From Marinococcus halotolerans DSM 16375 (lineage in GTDB: Bacteria; Bacillota; Bacilli; Bacillales; Marinococcaceae): a stretch of DNA of 64,000 bases. Both the position numbers and the translations under genes were made by a program. The notes beneath the pieces were generated by a model. It was not told where the DNA came from, searched no databases, and was given only the letters and a program-made list of their open reading frames with translations. The first letter of the stretch is position 1; each line of letters starts with the position of its first letter. Positions 11,670 through 21,985 of the stretch are shown one piece after another. Location of the stretch: NCBI RefSeq assembly GCF_000420725.1, contig NZ_ATVM01000010.1, positions 40,720 to 104,719 of the forward strand, given 5' to 3'.

Positions 11670-11717
11670 TGCTCTTGTTTAAGAAACATTGAACGGAATG
11701 GATACAGAAGCGAAGGA

Positions 11718-11748
11718 CCAGACGGCATGCTCCGTTCTGGTTTATTTA
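11718..11748 (+). promoter_or_regulatory. Hairpin in the secD leader, possible attenuator
   Basis: CCAGA-CGG/CCG-TCTGG (11718-11725 with 11732-11740, one bulge) is followed by TTTATTTA. The segment GAACGGA (11691-11697) can instead pair with TCCGTTC (11731-11737), so two exclusive structures are possible. Regulatory function is inference. Confidence 0.35.
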
Positions 11749-11803
11749 TGGGAGCAGAAGCATTATATAACGGCGGATCGAAGCACGGAAGGATGAACCT
11801 GTA

Positions 11804-13105
11804 ATGGTAAAGAAATCAAGGATTGTTTATTTCTTTTTAATTATTTTTGCGCTGGCGGCATTAATGATCCCAACGTCGGAAAAAATTGTGAACGGTATCG
11901 ATCTTGGGCTTGATCTTCAGGGCGGATTTGAAGTGCTCTATGAAGTAGAGCCTCAGGAAGAAGGACAGGAAATTACAGATGAAACTTTGCAGAACACGGT
12001 AGCTGCACTGACGCAGCGGGTAAACATTTTAGGTGTATCCGAGCCGAATATTACCATTGAAGGGGATAACCGTATACGTGTTCAGCTCGCTGGTGTCGAA
12101 GACCAGCAGGCCGCACGGGAGCTGCTTTCCACAGAAGCCGACCTGAGCATTAGGGACGTGGACGATAACGAGCGGCTCTCCGGAAGCGACATTCGGGAAA
12201 ACAGCGCTTCGGTAAACTTTGACGACGCAAATAACCCTATAGTCACCGTTTCTCTAAAAGACGGTGATCAGTTTGGCGAAGTAACGGAAAACATCATTAA
12301 CGAATACTCGCCTCCAAACAACCGCCTTGTTATCTGGCTGGATTACGAAGAAGGAGATTCCTACGAAGAGGAAGCCACGAAGGAAGATCCGAAATTTATT
12401 TCTGCTCCGGCAGTAAGTGAGCCGCTGTATACACAGGATATTCAGATTGAAGGCGACTTTAGTGTGGAAGAAGCAGAAAACCTTGCGGACATTTTGAATT
12501 CCGGTTCGCTTCCTGTAGAACTCGAGGAAGTATACTCGAACTCAGTTGGCGCTTCGCTCGGTGAACAGGCCATGGATAAAGCCATTTTTGCGACGTTTAT
12601 TGGCGTTGGGCTGATTTTCCTGTTCATGCTCGTATTCTACCGTTTTACAGGCTTTATCGCGGTGTTAACGCTCAGTACATACATTTATTTTGTGCTGGCA
12701 GTATTTAACTTTATTCAGGGTGTGCTGACGCTGCCGGGAATAGCGGCGCTTGTCCTTGGGGTCGGTATGGCTGTAGACGCAAATATTATTACGTATGAAC
12801 GGATTAAAGAAGAAATCAAATACGGCAGATCCATTTTATCGGCGTACCGTTCAGGAGCAAGAAGATCTCTTGGTACAATTATCGATGCGAACGTCACAAC
12901 CCTGATTGCGGCCGGAGTGCTTTTCTACTTCGGAACAAGTTCGGTGCAGGGCTTTGCTTTGATGCTGATTGTGAGCATACTGGTAAGCTTCATTACGGCA
13001 GTGCTTGGTACAAGGCTGCTTCTCGGTCTCTGGGTGAACAGCCGGATTTTCAATAAAAAACCGAAAGTGTTTGGCGTAAAGGAGCGTGACATCCATGAAC
13101 CTTAA
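11804..13105 (+). CDS. secD: Protein translocase subunit SecD
   Basis: Proton-motive-force-driven accessory subunit of the Sec export channel. An N-terminal membrane helix is followed by the D1 motif GIDLGLDLQGGFEV, a long acidic extracellular domain, and five C-terminal helices with the conserved GVGMAVDANIITYERIKEE loop. 433 residues, complete as a stand-alone SecD. B. subtilis has a single SecDF fusion; here SecD ends in its own TAA (13103-13105), and secF begins 11 bases earlier in another frame. Confidence 0.95.
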   Translation: MVKKSRIVYFFLIIFALAALMIPTSEKIVNGIDLGLDLQGGFEVLYEVEPQEEGQEITDETLQNTVAALTQRVNILGVSEPNITIEGDNRIRVQLAGVEDQQAARELLSTEADLSIRDVDDNERLSGSDIRENSASVNFDDANNPIVTVSLKDGDQFGEVTENIINEYSPPNNRLVIWLDYEEGDSYEEEATKEDPKFISAPAVSEPLYTQDIQIEGDFSVEEAENLADILNSGSLPVELEEVYSNSVGASLGEQAMDKAIFATFIGVGLIFLFMLVFYRFTGFIAVLTLSTYIYFVLAVFNFIQGVLTLPGIAALVLGVGMAVDANIITYERIKEEIKYGRSILSAYRSGARRSLGTIIDANVTTLIAAGVLFYFGTSSVQGFALMLIVSILVSFITAVLGTRLLLGLWVNSRIFNKKPKVFGVKERDIHEP

Positions 13106-14045
13106 TAACAGCAGGAAGATCTTAAAACGGGTGATTCCTTTCGTCAAATTCAGAAATATCTTTTTCCTGATTACGCTCGTATACATTCTTGCCGGAGGCA
13201 TCCTTTTGTCAACGATCGGCTTAAACCTGGGCATCGACTTTCAGAGTGGTTCAAGGGTAGAGGTGTCAGCGGAGGAGCCATTAACCGAGGAACAGGTGCG
13301 CTCGGATTTCGAAGCGGTGGAAGCGGATCTGGAGCCGGACGATATTACACTCGGCGGAGATAATAATACAATCGCTTCCGCACGCTTTATCGGAGAGCTT
13401 TCCCAGGAGGAAATAGCTGCGGTGCAAACGTATTTTGAAGAAGAATACGGCAGCGTTCCAAACACGGGCACCGTGTCCCCGCAGGTTGGACAGGAGCTCG
13501 CGCAGAATGCATTTATATCTGTGCTGATTGCATCACTCGGATTGATAATTTATATTACGATCCGCTTTCAGTTTTTATACGGAGTTGCTTCGATTATTGC
13601 CCTTCTTCACGATGCCTTCTTTATTATTGGGTTTTTCAGCTTGATGCAGGTGGAAGTGAACGTGCCGTTTATTGCAGCGGTGCTGACGATTGTAGGCTAT
13701 TCCATTAACGATACGATTGTAACGTTTGACCGTATCAGGGAAAACATGCCGCCGGCAGAGGAAATTGGATCGTTTGAAGACCTTGCAGAAGTAGTGGACG
13801 TCAGTCTGAATCAGACGCTCACGCGTTCCATTAATACTGTTTTGACAGTAGTATTCGCGGCTGCGGCGCTGTTTATTTTCGGCGGAGAAGGTATACGGTC
13901 ATTTTCTCTTGCCCTGCTTGTCGGCCTGGTTGCCGGAACGTATTCCTCCATATTCCTGGCTGCCCAGCTGTGGGTGATCTGGAACTGGAAAAAAATTAAA
14001 CGGGACCGTGAAAAGGCGCCAGCAGAAGAAGAACCAGAGTCGTAA
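13095..14045 (+). CDS. secF: Protein translocase subunit SecF
   Basis: Partner of SecD. First helix and GLNLGIDFQSGSRVEV motif, periplasmic-side domain, then the helix bundle with GYSINDTIVTFDRIRENM and LNQTLTRSINT. 316 residues. I start at the ATG 13095 (MNLNNSRKILKRV), which has AAAGGAG ten bases upstream and overlaps secD by 11 bases; the earlier in-frame GTG at 13086 is too close to that site. The overlap implies coupled translation. Confidence 0.94.
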   Translation: MNLNNSRKILKRVIPFVKFRNIFFLITLVYILAGGILLSTIGLNLGIDFQSGSRVEVSAEEPLTEEQVRSDFEAVEADLEPDDITLGGDNNTIASARFIGELSQEEIAAVQTYFEEEYGSVPNTGTVSPQVGQELAQNAFISVLIASLGLIIYITIRFQFLYGVASIIALLHDAFFIIGFFSLMQVEVNVPFIAAVLTIVGYSINDTIVTFDRIRENMPPAEEIGSFEDLAEVVDVSLNQTLTRSINTVLTVVFAAAALFIFGGEGIRSFSLALLVGLVAGTYSSIFLAAQLWVIWNWKKIKRDREKAPAEEEPES

Positions 14046-14052
14046 GCAGAAA

Positions 14053-14080
14053 AGCTTCCCTTTAGTAAGGGAGGCTTTTT
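14053..14080 (+). terminator. Terminator after secF
   Basis: A ten-pair stem AGCTTCCCTT/AAGGGAGGCT (14053-14062 with 14067-14076) is followed by TTTTT. Confidence 0.88.
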
Positions 14081-14145
14081 ATGGTTATTTTTGCAATTAT
14101 ACGGGTATAATAAAGGAGAGCACATATTGTGAAAGGAGTGAAAAA

Positions 14146-14466
14146 ATGAAAGCACAAACAGGTTTAATCATGGGACTTATTTTAGCACTTATTATTGCTG
14201 TTTTTGCCGTGATTAATGTAAATAGTGTAGAAGTGAATTTATTGTTCGGCACAGGGGAATGGCCGCTGATTATTGTCATTCTGGTGTCTGTACTGCTTGG
14301 AGCGATGGTGGCAGGATTTCTCAGCATGTTCCGTATCTATAAGCTGAAAGCAGAAGTGCGCCGTCTCCGGAAAGCCTCGGATGATCACAGTGCTTCTGTC
14401 GGCTCAAGAACAGCCGGTACCTCGCACGAAGATAACGATAAAGGAAAATCCAGCCGTTCTTCATAA
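14146..14466 (+). CDS. LapA-domain (DUF1049) membrane protein, YrvD-like
   Basis: 106-residue protein with two N-terminal membrane helices (TGLIMGLILALIIAVFAV and LIIVILVSVLLGAMVAGFL) and a polar, Ser- and charge-rich cytoplasmic tail. It matches the LapA/DUF1049 family; B. subtilis YrvD occupies the same place before recJ. The role in Gram-positives is unknown. The ATG at 14146 has GAAAGGAG upstream. An in-frame start at 14008 would lie inside secF and the terminator and is rejected. Confidence 0.8.
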   Translation: MKAQTGLIMGLILALIIAVFAVINVNSVEVNLLFGTGEWPLIIVILVSVLLGAMVAGFLSMFRIYKLKAEVRRLRKASDDHSASVGSRTAGTSHEDNDKGKSSRSS

Positions 14467-14480
14467 GTACAGTAATTCGC

Positions 14481-14516
14481 GCTTCTTTTCCCCTGTGAGG
14501 GAGAAGGAGCTTTTTT
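14481..14516 (+). terminator. Terminator before recJ
   Basis: The stem GCTTCTTTTCCC / GGGAGAAGGAGC (14481-14492 with about 14499-14510, containing G-T pairs) is followed by TTTTTT. Confidence 0.82.
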
Positions 14517-14628
14517 ATGGGATGATGTGCAGATAAAATAGCTTTTATCCCGTAAGTATTTTAGATACAATAGTGAATGCAGACAAGGACCGTTTGAAAC
14601 GATAAAGCAAGAAAAGAGGAAGAGATAT

Positions 14629-16992
14629 ATGCTGCAGTCACGAACAAGATGGCATCAGCCCGAAGTGGACGAAGGTCTTGCAGAACAGCTTAAAAAGGAA
14701 CTGAATGTAAGTGTTATATCTGCGCGGCTGCTTGCTGCAAGAGGATTTGAATCAGCAGAAAAAGTCCGGCAGATGATTCATAATGACTGGTCTATTGTAC
14801 ATAACCCGTATTTGCTTGATGGAATGGAGGACGCTGTCCGCCGAATTCAGCAGGCGGTTGAAAATAAAGAACGGATTCTCGTGTTCGGAGATTACGATGC
14901 GGACGGAGTGTCGAGCACGACTATTATGATCCGGCTCTTAACCGAGCTTGGAGCTTCATTTGGCTGGTATATTCCTAACCGGTTTACGGAAGGATACGGA
15001 CCGAATGTGCCTGCTTTTCAGTCGGCCCACGACGAAGGAGCTTCACTCATTATAACCGTTGATACGGGCATCGCGGCGGTTAATGAAATCCAGACCGCCA
15101 ATGATTTGGGTATGGATGTTATTATTACCGACCACCATGAGCCGCCCCCGGAGCTGCCGCCTGCATATGCGATCATTAATCCGAAGAAACCGGGCTGTGC
15201 GTATCCATTTAAAGAGCTCGCGGGAGTCGGAGTCGCCTATAAATTAGCACATGCTCTTCTTACCGAGGAGCCTGTTCACTGGCTTGATATTGTCACGCTC
15301 GGCACGATCAGCGACCTTGTGCCGCTCGTGGAGGAAAACCGGCTGTTCGTTCAGCGGGGGCTCGACCTTCTGACGAACAGTAAACTTCCCGGAATTCAGG
15401 CGTTAAAACGAATATGCAGCATTGAGGGGGAACAGCTGGAAGAAGACCATGTCGGCTTTGCAATGGGACCGCGCCTGAACGCAGCTGGTCGTATGGAGGA
15501 AGCGGATCCTGCTGTCCACCTTCTCACTGCAGCTACGCTCGACGAAGCAGAATCGTGGGCGGAAATGATCGATGACCTGAATAACGAGCGCAAATCGCTC
15601 GTGGAGAGCATGACCAAGGAAGCTGTGGAAGAAGTAGAAACAAACTTTCCTGTAGAGGAAAATCCATTCATTATTGTGGCAGGGGAAGGATGGAACGCCG
15701 GTGTAATTGGTATCGTGGCGAGTCGTCTGGTGGAACGGTATTACCGTCCGGTGATCGTTATGAGCATTGATGCGGCAACCGGGGAAGCCAAAGGCTCGGC
15801 AAGAAGCATCGAAGGCTTCGATATGTTCCAGGAGCTTTCGAAAAACCGTGACGTGCTCCAGAAATTCGGGGGTCACCCAATGGCAGCTGGAATGTCATTA
15901 GACCCAGCAGATATCGACACTTTAAGAACCCGCATGGTCGGCCAGGCGAAAGAAACGCTGAGCAGTGAGCTGCTCGTCCCGGCGACTCATATTGACGTTC
16001 ATGTTTCGGTAAGTGATATTACGATTGATGCGGTCGAAGACCTGCGAAATCTTGCACCGTTTGGCGTCGGTAATCCGAAGCCGGTTTTCCGGATTGAAAA
16101 AACGGTGCTCGAATCAGTGAAAACGATAGGGGCATCGAAAAATCACTTGAAGATGGCACTTGCTGCCGGCGGAAAAAAGCTTGATTGTGTCGGATTTCAC
16201 CTCGGATATTTATCGGAAAGCCTCACAGAAAATGAAGAGGTCTCCGTCGTTGGGGAACTGAGCATCAATGAATGGAATGGCTTCCGCAAGCCGCAGTTAT
16301 TTTTAAGAGACGCGAAGGTGGAGCAGATTCAAGTATTTGACCGTAGAAAAGAAAAACGGGTAACGTTTGCGGACAATACAGATACAGCGGTTTTGGCTTT
16401 TACAGAAGAGCAGCAAAAAGAACTGGCGGAATCTGCGGGGCATGCAGTCATTCTTAACGGCACCGATATGAAAGGGCGGTTGCACCACGTGTCCAATGTA
16501 GTGATAGCGGATATGCCGGCTTCACTTGATGCGCTCAAGCAGGCGCTTGCGATGTTCCCGCAGGCGGCGAATATTTATGTATACTTTCATGGAAGAGAAA
16601 AAGCGTATTTTCATTCGATGCCTTCAAGAGAGCAGTTCAAATGGTATTATGCTTTCCTGAAAAAGCGTAATTCGTTTGATCTGAACAGCCAGGGCAGAAA
16701 ACTGGCCGAGCATAAACAATGGAAAACGGAAGATTTGTTTTTTATGAGCCAAGTGTTTTTTGAATTAGGTTTTGTTAAAATGAAGGATGCAGTGGTCTCA
16801 GCAGAAGAAAAGCCTGCAAAAAAGGATTTAACTGACTCCACTTCCTACCAGGAAAAAATGGAGGCGAGAAATGTCGAGCAGGAATTGATGTTTACTCCGT
16901 TTCCGCAATTAAAAAAACGGCTCCTTTCCTGGCTGCCGGAAAAGGAAGAAACTATATTAGATGTGAGGAAGAAGGTAAACCATGGACTTTAA
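14629..16992 (+). CDS. recJ: Single-strand-specific 5'-3' exonuclease RecJ
   Basis: Exonuclease used in recombination and repair. DHH-superfamily motifs are present: [12 protein letters not shown] near residue 86, VDTG, and TDHH near residue 167; the DHHA1 motif [10 protein letters not shown] lies near residue 420. An OB fold and a long C-terminal extension typical of Bacillus RecJ follow (787 residues in total, longer than the roughly 580 of E. coli). Its 3' end overlaps apt by 11 bases. Confidence 0.95.
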   Translation: MLQSRTRWHQPEVDEGLAEQLKKELNVSVISARLLAARGFESAEKVRQMIHNDWSIVHNPYLLDGMEDAVRRIQQAVENKERILVFGDYDADGVSSTTIMIRLLTELGASFGWYIPNRFTEGYGPNVPAFQSAHDEGASLIITVDTGIAAVNEIQTANDLGMDVIITDHHEPPPELPPAYAIINPKKPGCAYPFKELAGVGVAYKLAHALLTEEPVHWLDIVTLGTISDLVPLVEENRLFVQRGLDLLTNSKLPGIQALKRICSIEGEQLEEDHVGFAMGPRLNAAGRMEEADPAVHLLTAATLDEAESWAEMIDDLNNERKSLVESMTKEAVEEVETNFPVEENPFIIVAGEGWNAGVIGIVASRLVERYYRPVIVMSIDAATGEAKGSARSIEGFDMFQELSKNRDVLQKFGGHPMAAGMSLDPADIDTLRTRMVGQAKETLSSELLVPATHIDVHVSVSDITIDAVEDLRNLAPFGVGNPKPVFRIEKTVLESVKTIGASKNHLKMALAAGGKKLDCVGFHLGYLSESLTENEEVSVVGELSINEWNGFRKPQLFLRDAKVEQIQVFDRRKEKRVTFADNTDTAVLAFTEEQQKELAESAGHAVILNGTDMKGRLHHVSNVVIADMPASLDALKQALAMFPQAANIYVYFHGREKAYFHSMPSREQFKWYYAFLKKRNSFDLNSQGRKLAEHKQWKTEDLFFMSQVFFELGFVKMKDAVVSAEEKPAKKDLTDSTSYQEKMEARNVEQELMFTPFPQLKKRLLSWLPEKEETILDVRKKVNHGL

Positions 16993-17503
16993 AGATTACA
17001 TAACAGTGATCGAGGATTTTCCTGAAAAGGGCATCCGGTTTAAAGATATTACAACGCTTATGCAGAACGGCCCTGTGTACCGCCAGGCCATTGATAACAT
17101 GATCGAATTTGCCGGGAAGCATGATGTTGATGTGATTGTCGGACCGGAAGCAAGAGGATTTGTGGTCGGGTGCCCGGTCGCTTATGCAATGGAAAAAGCG
17201 TTTGTACCGATACGCAAAGAAGGTAAGCTGCCCCGGGAAACCATTACGGAGGATTACGGCCTGGAATACGGGGAAGCGAGCCTGTCGATTCATACAGACG
17301 CCATTAAACCCGGCCAGCGGGTGCTTATCACTGACGACCTGCTTGCTACCGGCGGCACTGTAAGAGCTACTGTACAGTTGGTGGAAAAGCTGGGAGGAGT
17401 TGTGGCAGGCCTCGCATTCTTTATCGAGCTTTCCTATCTGGATGCAAGAAACACCAAAGATTTAAATGGCTATAATGTCTATTCGTTAGTCACGTTTGAT
17501 TAA
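16982..17503 (+). CDS. apt: Adenine phosphoribosyltransferase
   Basis: Salvages adenine to AMP using PRPP. PRPP-binding motif [13 protein letters not shown] near residue 115, plus [15 protein letters not shown]. 173 residues, complete. RBS GAGGAAGAAGG lies inside the recJ end; the overlap and order recJ-apt-rel are as in B. subtilis. Confidence 0.97.
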   Translation: MDFKDYITVIEDFPEKGIRFKDITTLMQNGPVYRQAIDNMIEFAGKHDVDVIVGPEARGFVVGCPVAYAMEKAFVPIRKEGKLPRETITEDYGLEYGEASLSIHTDAIKPGQRVLITDDLLATGGTVRATVQLVEKLGGVVAGLAFFIELSYLDARNTKDLNGYNVYSLVTFD

Positions 17504-17518
17504 TACGCATATTTGTCT

Positions 17519-17556
17519 TAAGCCCCCTGCCAACCAGTGGTTCGGGGGTTATTATT
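17519..17556 (+). terminator. Terminator after apt
   Basis: A G/C-rich stem (AGCCCCC with CGGGGGTT, about 17521-17528 and 17543-17550) is followed by an AT-rich TTATTATTAT run. Confidence 0.7.
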
Positions 17557-17703
17557 ATACCTGGAAGCGTCAGTGGGGGAAAAAAGGCTTAAGGCTTGAA
17601 ATTAGAGTCAATTAGCGTTATATTTCTTCATATTCAGATATTTATGTCCGGTAGGTGTACCGTGTATCTATTATAAGGTGGAAAGGCGAATAAGGGTGAT
17701 TCC

Positions 17704-19884
17704 ATGACGATTGATGAAGTAATGGAAAAAGCAGGCGTTTATTTATCCGAAACGAATGTCGCTTTTTTGGATAAAGCGTATCACTATGCAGAAAAAGCCC
17801 ATCAGGAGCAATACCGGAAGTCAGGCGAGCCTTATATCCTGCACCCTATTCAGGTAGCCGGTATTCTAATAGAACTGCAGTTGGATCCTGATACGATCGC
17901 GGCTGCTTTTATGCATGATGTGGTAGAAGACACAGAAGTGACCGTCGAAGATCTCGAACGGGAATTTAACAGCGAAGTGGCTATGCTTGTAGACGGCGTC
18001 ACGAAGCTGAAAAAGATTAAATACAAATCGAAGGAACAGCAGCAGGCGGAAAACCACCGTAAGATGGTGGTCGCAATGGCGAAGGACATCCGGGTAATCC
18101 TGATCAAGCTTGCAGACCGCCTGCATAACATGCGGACCCTGAAGCATCTTCCACCGGAAAAGCAGCGCCGCATTTCTAATGAAACACTGGAAATTTTTGC
18201 CCCGCTTGCTCATCGATTAGGTATTTCCACAATCAAATGGGAGCTTGAGGACACGGCGCTTCGTTACCTCGAGCCACAGCAGTATTACCGCATCGTGAAT
18301 TTGATGAAACAAAAGCGTGCCGAACGGGAAGAATACATTGACCAGGTAATTGATAATATTCAGGAAAACGTGAATGATTTGAAAATCAATGCCGAAATGT
18401 ACGGCCGGCCGAAGCATATCTACAGCATTTACCGAAAAATGGTGAAGGATAAAAAGCAGTTTAATGAAATTTACGACCTGCTGGCTGTACGTATTATTGT
18501 TGACAGCATTAAGGACTGCTATGCTGTGCTTGGAATCATTCACACCTGTTGGAAGCCGATGCCGGGCCGGTTCAAGGACTATATCGCCATGCCGAAGGCG
18601 AATATGTATCAGTCTCTTCATACGACCGTCATCGGGCCAAACGGTGAGCCTCTCGAGGTACAGATCCGCTCGAGGGAGATGCACCGTATCGCTGAATTTG
18701 GTGTGGCAGCCCACTGGGCGTATAAGGAAGGCAAGGACGCGCAGAACAAACAGTCCCTTGAAGACAAGCTCACCTGGTTCCGGGAGATTCTGGAATGGCA
18801 GGATGATACGCCGGACGCCCAGGAGTTTATGGAATCGCTCAAAATCGACTTGTTTTCCGACATGGTATTTGTGTTTACGCCAAAGGGCGACGTTATCGAG
18901 CTTCCGCGGGGCTCAGTGCCGATTGATTTTGCCTACCGGATTCATACGGAGATCGGCAACCGGTCGATCGGGGCAAAGGTAAATGGAAAAATGGTGCCGC
19001 TTGATCATGAGCTGACCACCGGTGACATTGTAGAAATGCTTACGTCCAAGCATTCCTACGGCCCGAGCCAGGATTGGCTGAAGCTGACGAAAAGCTCGCA
19101 TGCCAAAAACAAGATTAAGCAGTTTTTCAAAAAAGAACGGCGTGAAGAAAATATCCAAAAAGGCCGTGAAATGGTGGAGCGCGAGCTGCGGGCGCAAAAC
19201 TACGAGCCAAAAGAGATATTAAACGAAGAAAACCGGCAGGAAGCAGCCGACAAATTCAGCTTTTCCAATGATGAAGATATGTTTGCGGCAGTAGGGTATA
19301 ACGGCGTCAGTCCGAAGCAGATTGTCACCAGGCTGACCGACCGGGCCCGCCAGGAGCAGGAACAGGCCGCTGAACAAAAGTCTGTGGCTGAAGCTGTTAA
19401 AGACGTACAGCCGGCAACGCCGACGAGAAAAACCGGGGCCGGAGTAAGAGTCAAAGGCGTCGATAATCTGCTCGTGCGCCTGTCACGATGCTGTAACCCG
19501 GTTCCCGGTGATGAAATTGTAGGCTTTATTACAAAAGGCCGGGGGGTCTCTGTACATCGGAGCGACTGTCCAAATATTAAAAATGAAGATTCGGAACCGC
19601 GTCTGTTGTCTGTCGAATGGGAAGGCGCGGCTGAGAAATCGAAAAACTATAATGTGGATATTGAAGTGACCGGCTATGACCGGCGCGGGCTTTTAAACGC
19701 TGTGCTGCAGGCGGTGACTGAAACGAAAACCAACATGAGCGCCGTCAGCGGCAAAGCAGATAAGAACAAAATGGCTATTATTCATGTCACAGTAAATATC
19801 AGCAATACCGATCATCTGCGCCGGGTCGTGGATAAAATTAAGGGTCTCCCGGACATTTATTCCGTACGCCGGGTGATGCATTAA
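17704..19884 (+). CDS. relA: Bifunctional (p)ppGpp synthetase/hydrolase Rel
   Basis: Stringent-response enzyme that makes and degrades (p)ppGpp. Order: HD hydrolase domain (HDVVEDT near residue 77, [11 protein letters not shown]), RelA/SpoT synthetase domain ([18 protein letters not shown]), TGS ([15 protein letters not shown]), zinc-finger-like region with [12 protein letters not shown], and a C-terminal ACT domain. 726 residues. The roughly 200-bp upstream gap holds the apt terminator and presumably its own promoter. dtd follows after 29 bp. Confidence 0.97.
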   Translation: MTIDEVMEKAGVYLSETNVAFLDKAYHYAEKAHQEQYRKSGEPYILHPIQVAGILIELQLDPDTIAAAFMHDVVEDTEVTVEDLEREFNSEVAMLVDGVTKLKKIKYKSKEQQQAENHRKMVVAMAKDIRVILIKLADRLHNMRTLKHLPPEKQRRISNETLEIFAPLAHRLGISTIKWELEDTALRYLEPQQYYRIVNLMKQKRAEREEYIDQVIDNIQENVNDLKINAEMYGRPKHIYSIYRKMVKDKKQFNEIYDLLAVRIIVDSIKDCYAVLGIIHTCWKPMPGRFKDYIAMPKANMYQSLHTTVIGPNGEPLEVQIRSREMHRIAEFGVAAHWAYKEGKDAQNKQSLEDKLTWFREILEWQDDTPDAQEFMESLKIDLFSDMVFVFTPKGDVIELPRGSVPIDFAYRIHTEIGNRSIGAKVNGKMVPLDHELTTGDIVEMLTSKHSYGPSQDWLKLTKSSHAKNKIKQFFKKERREENIQKGREMVERELRAQNYEPKEILNEENRQEAADKFSFSNDEDMFAAVGYNGVSPKQIVTRLTDRARQEQEQAAEQKSVAEAVKDVQPATPTRKTGAGVRVKGVDNLLVRLSRCCNPVPGDEIVGFITKGRGVSVHRSDCPNIKNEDSEPRLLSVEWEGAAEKSKNYNVDIEVTGYDRRGLLNAVLQAVTETKTNMSAVSGKADKNKMAIIHVTVNISNTDHLRRVVDKIKGLPDIYSVRRVMH

Positions 19885-19913
19885 CGATTGCTGGAGAGAA
19901 AGGGTCGTTCAGC

Positions 19914-20372
19914 GTGAAAGTGGTACTGCAGAGAAGTAAAGAGGCGGCATGCCGGGTCGGGGATGAAGTAACAGGAGAAATATCTTCAGGTCTGGTGCTT
20001 TTTGTAGGCATTCACTTAGAAGACACGGAAAAGGACCTGGCGTGGATGGCAGAGAAGGTGAGCAATCTCCGCGTATTTGAGGACGAAGCGGGGAAGATGA
20101 ACCTGTCGGTGCTTGAGGCGAACGGGCACGTGTTATCCATCCCCCAGTTTACGCTCTACGGCAATACGCAGAAAGGCCGCCGCCCGAACTTTATGGAGGC
20201 AGCCCCGCCGGAGCAGGCCAGGGCGTACTACCTTCAGTTTAACGAACTTCTCGCAGAACAGGATGTTCACGTAGAAACAGGCGTGTTTGGTGCGGATATG
20301 GATATATCTCTTACGAATGACGGCCCGGTGACGCTCATACTGGATTCTCCGAAAAGCCAGGGAAATGGTTGA
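19914..20372 (+). CDS. dtd: D-aminoacyl-tRNA deacylase
   Basis: Removes D-amino acids (and glycine from tRNA-Ala) mischarged on tRNA. The two DTD motifs are visible: the [14 protein letters not shown] stretch near residue 80 (the usual Ser before QFTLY is Pro) and [12 protein letters not shown] near the C-terminus. 152 residues. GTG start with GAGAGAAAGGG upstream. It follows rel closely. Confidence 0.93.
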   Translation: MKVVLQRSKEAACRVGDEVTGEISSGLVLFVGIHLEDTEKDLAWMAEKVSNLRVFEDEAGKMNLSVLEANGHVLSIPQFTLYGNTQKGRRPNFMEAAPPEQARAYYLQFNELLAEQDVHVETGVFGADMDISLTNDGPVTLILDSPKSQGNG

Positions 20373-20403
20373 CAATCCCCGGGAAGATTCGTAAGATTGT
20401 TTT

Positions 20404-20664
20404 ACAGAAGAACAGCAAAAGCCGATGATAAAGAAAGTAGACAGCGCGGCAGACTGCCAGAGAAGAAGGGCCTGAGGCTGGAAGCCCTTCTCTTTCTCCC
20501 CTGTTGAAAGACACTTTGTAGGTTTTATTTCGAATGCTGCCGAGCAGCCGGTAGGAATAAACGGGCGCCTTCGTTACAGGCATAAAGTGGAAACGAGTGT
20601 CGTTTCAATTAGGGTGGCAACGCGGATCAACCGTCCCTCATGATTCATGAGGGACGGTTTTTTT
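20404..20664 (+). promoter_or_regulatory. T-box riboswitch controlling hisS-aspS
   Basis: tRNA-sensing leader. Seen in order: the AGTA region of stem I (near 20420-20440), a long stem I arm, the specifier region with GACAC at 20510-20514, the T-box core AGGGTGGCAACGCGG (20611-20625), and a terminator with a 12-bp perfect stem (20631-20642 with 20646-20657) and T-run. The specifier region contains GAC (Asp, 20510-20512) overlapping CAC (His, 20512-20514), matching the two synthetases downstream. Confidence 0.93.
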
Positions 20665-20701
20665 ATGTGGAAAGACTGAACAGACAAAGGGAGGAAAGAG
20701 C

Positions 20702-21985
20702 ATGGCTTATCGAATTCCAAGAGGGACCCAGGATATACTGCCGGGTGAGTCGGAAAAGTGGCAGTTTATTGAGCAAAAAATAGACGATATCTGCAGCCGG
20801 TTCAACTACAGTGAAATAAGAACCCCTATTTTTGAACAAACCGAGCTGTTTGCACGGGGAGTAGGGGATTCCACAGATATTGTACAAAAAGAAATGTATA
20901 CGTTTGAAGACAAAGGCGGAAGACAGCTCACGCTTCGTCCGGAAAATACGGCTTCCATCGTGCGTTCCTACGTGGAAAACAAAATGTACGGATGGGCCGG
21001 CCAGCCGGTGAAGCTGTATTACACCGGACCGATGTTTCGCTATGAACGCCCGCAATCCGGGCGCATGAGGCAGTTTGTCCAATTCGGCGTGGAAGCGATT
21101 GGGAGCGCGGATCCTGCGATTGACGCAGAAGTTATCGGACTTGCCATGCAGTTTTATGAAGAAATGAATCTCAAGGGCCTTAAGCTGGTGGTCAACAGTC
21201 TCGGGGACAAGGAGAGCCGGATAGCTCACCGCGCGGCGCTTGTTTCTCATTTTGAGCCCCGTATCGGAGAATTCTGCAGTGACTGTCAGGAGCGCCTGCA
21301 CACCAATCCGCTTCGGATTCTCGACTGCAAAAAGGATAAAGACCACCCGCTGATGGCGGATGCGCCTTCTATTCTGGATCATTTAAATGAAGAGTCAAGC
21401 AGCTATTTCAATCAGGTTAAAACAATGCTTGATGAAATGGGCATCCCTTACGAGGTGGATGCGAATCTGGTACGCGGACTGGATTACTACACTCACACTG
21501 CCTTCGAAATTATGATTGAAGGAGAAGGATTTGGTGCGATTACAACGCTTATGGGCGGCGGCCGCTATAATGGGCTGATTGAGGATATTGGCGGTCCGGA
21601 CACCCCGGGCATCGGCTTTGCGCTTAGTATTGAGCGGCTTTTGATGGCCCTCGATACCCAGAATGTAGAGCTTCCGGCTGAAAAAGACCTGGACTGCTAC
21701 ATTGTGGCCATAGGAGAGGAAGCCAAAAAACGCTCCGTTTCCCTGGTGCATGAGCTCCGGAGAGCAGGAGTCAAAGCCGATAAGGATTACATGGATCGTA
21801 AAACAAAAGCCCAGTTTAAAGCAGCAGACCGTACAAACAGTACCTTCACCGTCGTTATCGGTGACGATGAGCTGGAAGCAGAAGCAGTTAACATTAAAAA
21901 TATGGAGACAGGCGAGCAGGAAGAAGTGCCGCTGTCGGCATTTATTACTACTATGCAGGAACGTACAAGGAGGAAGGCACAATGA
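20702..21985 (+). CDS. hisS: Histidyl-tRNA synthetase
   Basis: Class II synthetase. The start [13 protein letters not shown], motif 2 ([15 protein letters not shown]), the histidine-binding signatures [14 protein letters not shown] and GGGRYNGL, and a C-terminal anticodon-binding domain are present. 427 residues, complete. RBS GGGAGGAAAG. It is translated into a four-base overlap with aspS, so T-box control covers both genes. Confidence 0.97.
   Translation: MAYRIPRGTQDILPGESEKWQFIEQKIDDICSRFNYSEIRTPIFEQTELFARGVGDSTDIVQKEMYTFEDKGGRQLTLRPENTASIVRSYVENKMYGWAGQPVKLYYTGPMFRYERPQSGRMRQFVQFGVEAIGSADPAIDAEVIGLAMQFYEEMNLKGLKLVVNSLGDKESRIAHRAALVSHFEPRIGEFCSDCQERLHTNPLRILDCKKDKDHPLMADAPSILDHLNEESSSYFNQVKTMLDEMGIPYEVDANLVRGLDYYTHTAFEIMIEGEGFGAITTLMGGGRYNGLIEDIGGPDTPGIGFALSIERLLMALDTQNVELPAEKDLDCYIVAIGEEAKKRSVSLVHELRRAGVKADKDYMDRKTKAQFKAADRTNSTFTVVIGDDELEAEAVNIKNMETGEQEEVPLSAFITTMQERTRRKAQ

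Noticed and set aside
13086..13105. Sequencing frameshift splitting a fused secDF
   Set aside because: Both halves have full family ends, secF has a ribosome site, and the overlap is like other coupled genes; raw reads would settle it.
20663..21382. 239-codon minus-strand frame opposite hisS
   Set aside because: Antisense shadow that also runs into the T-box terminator.
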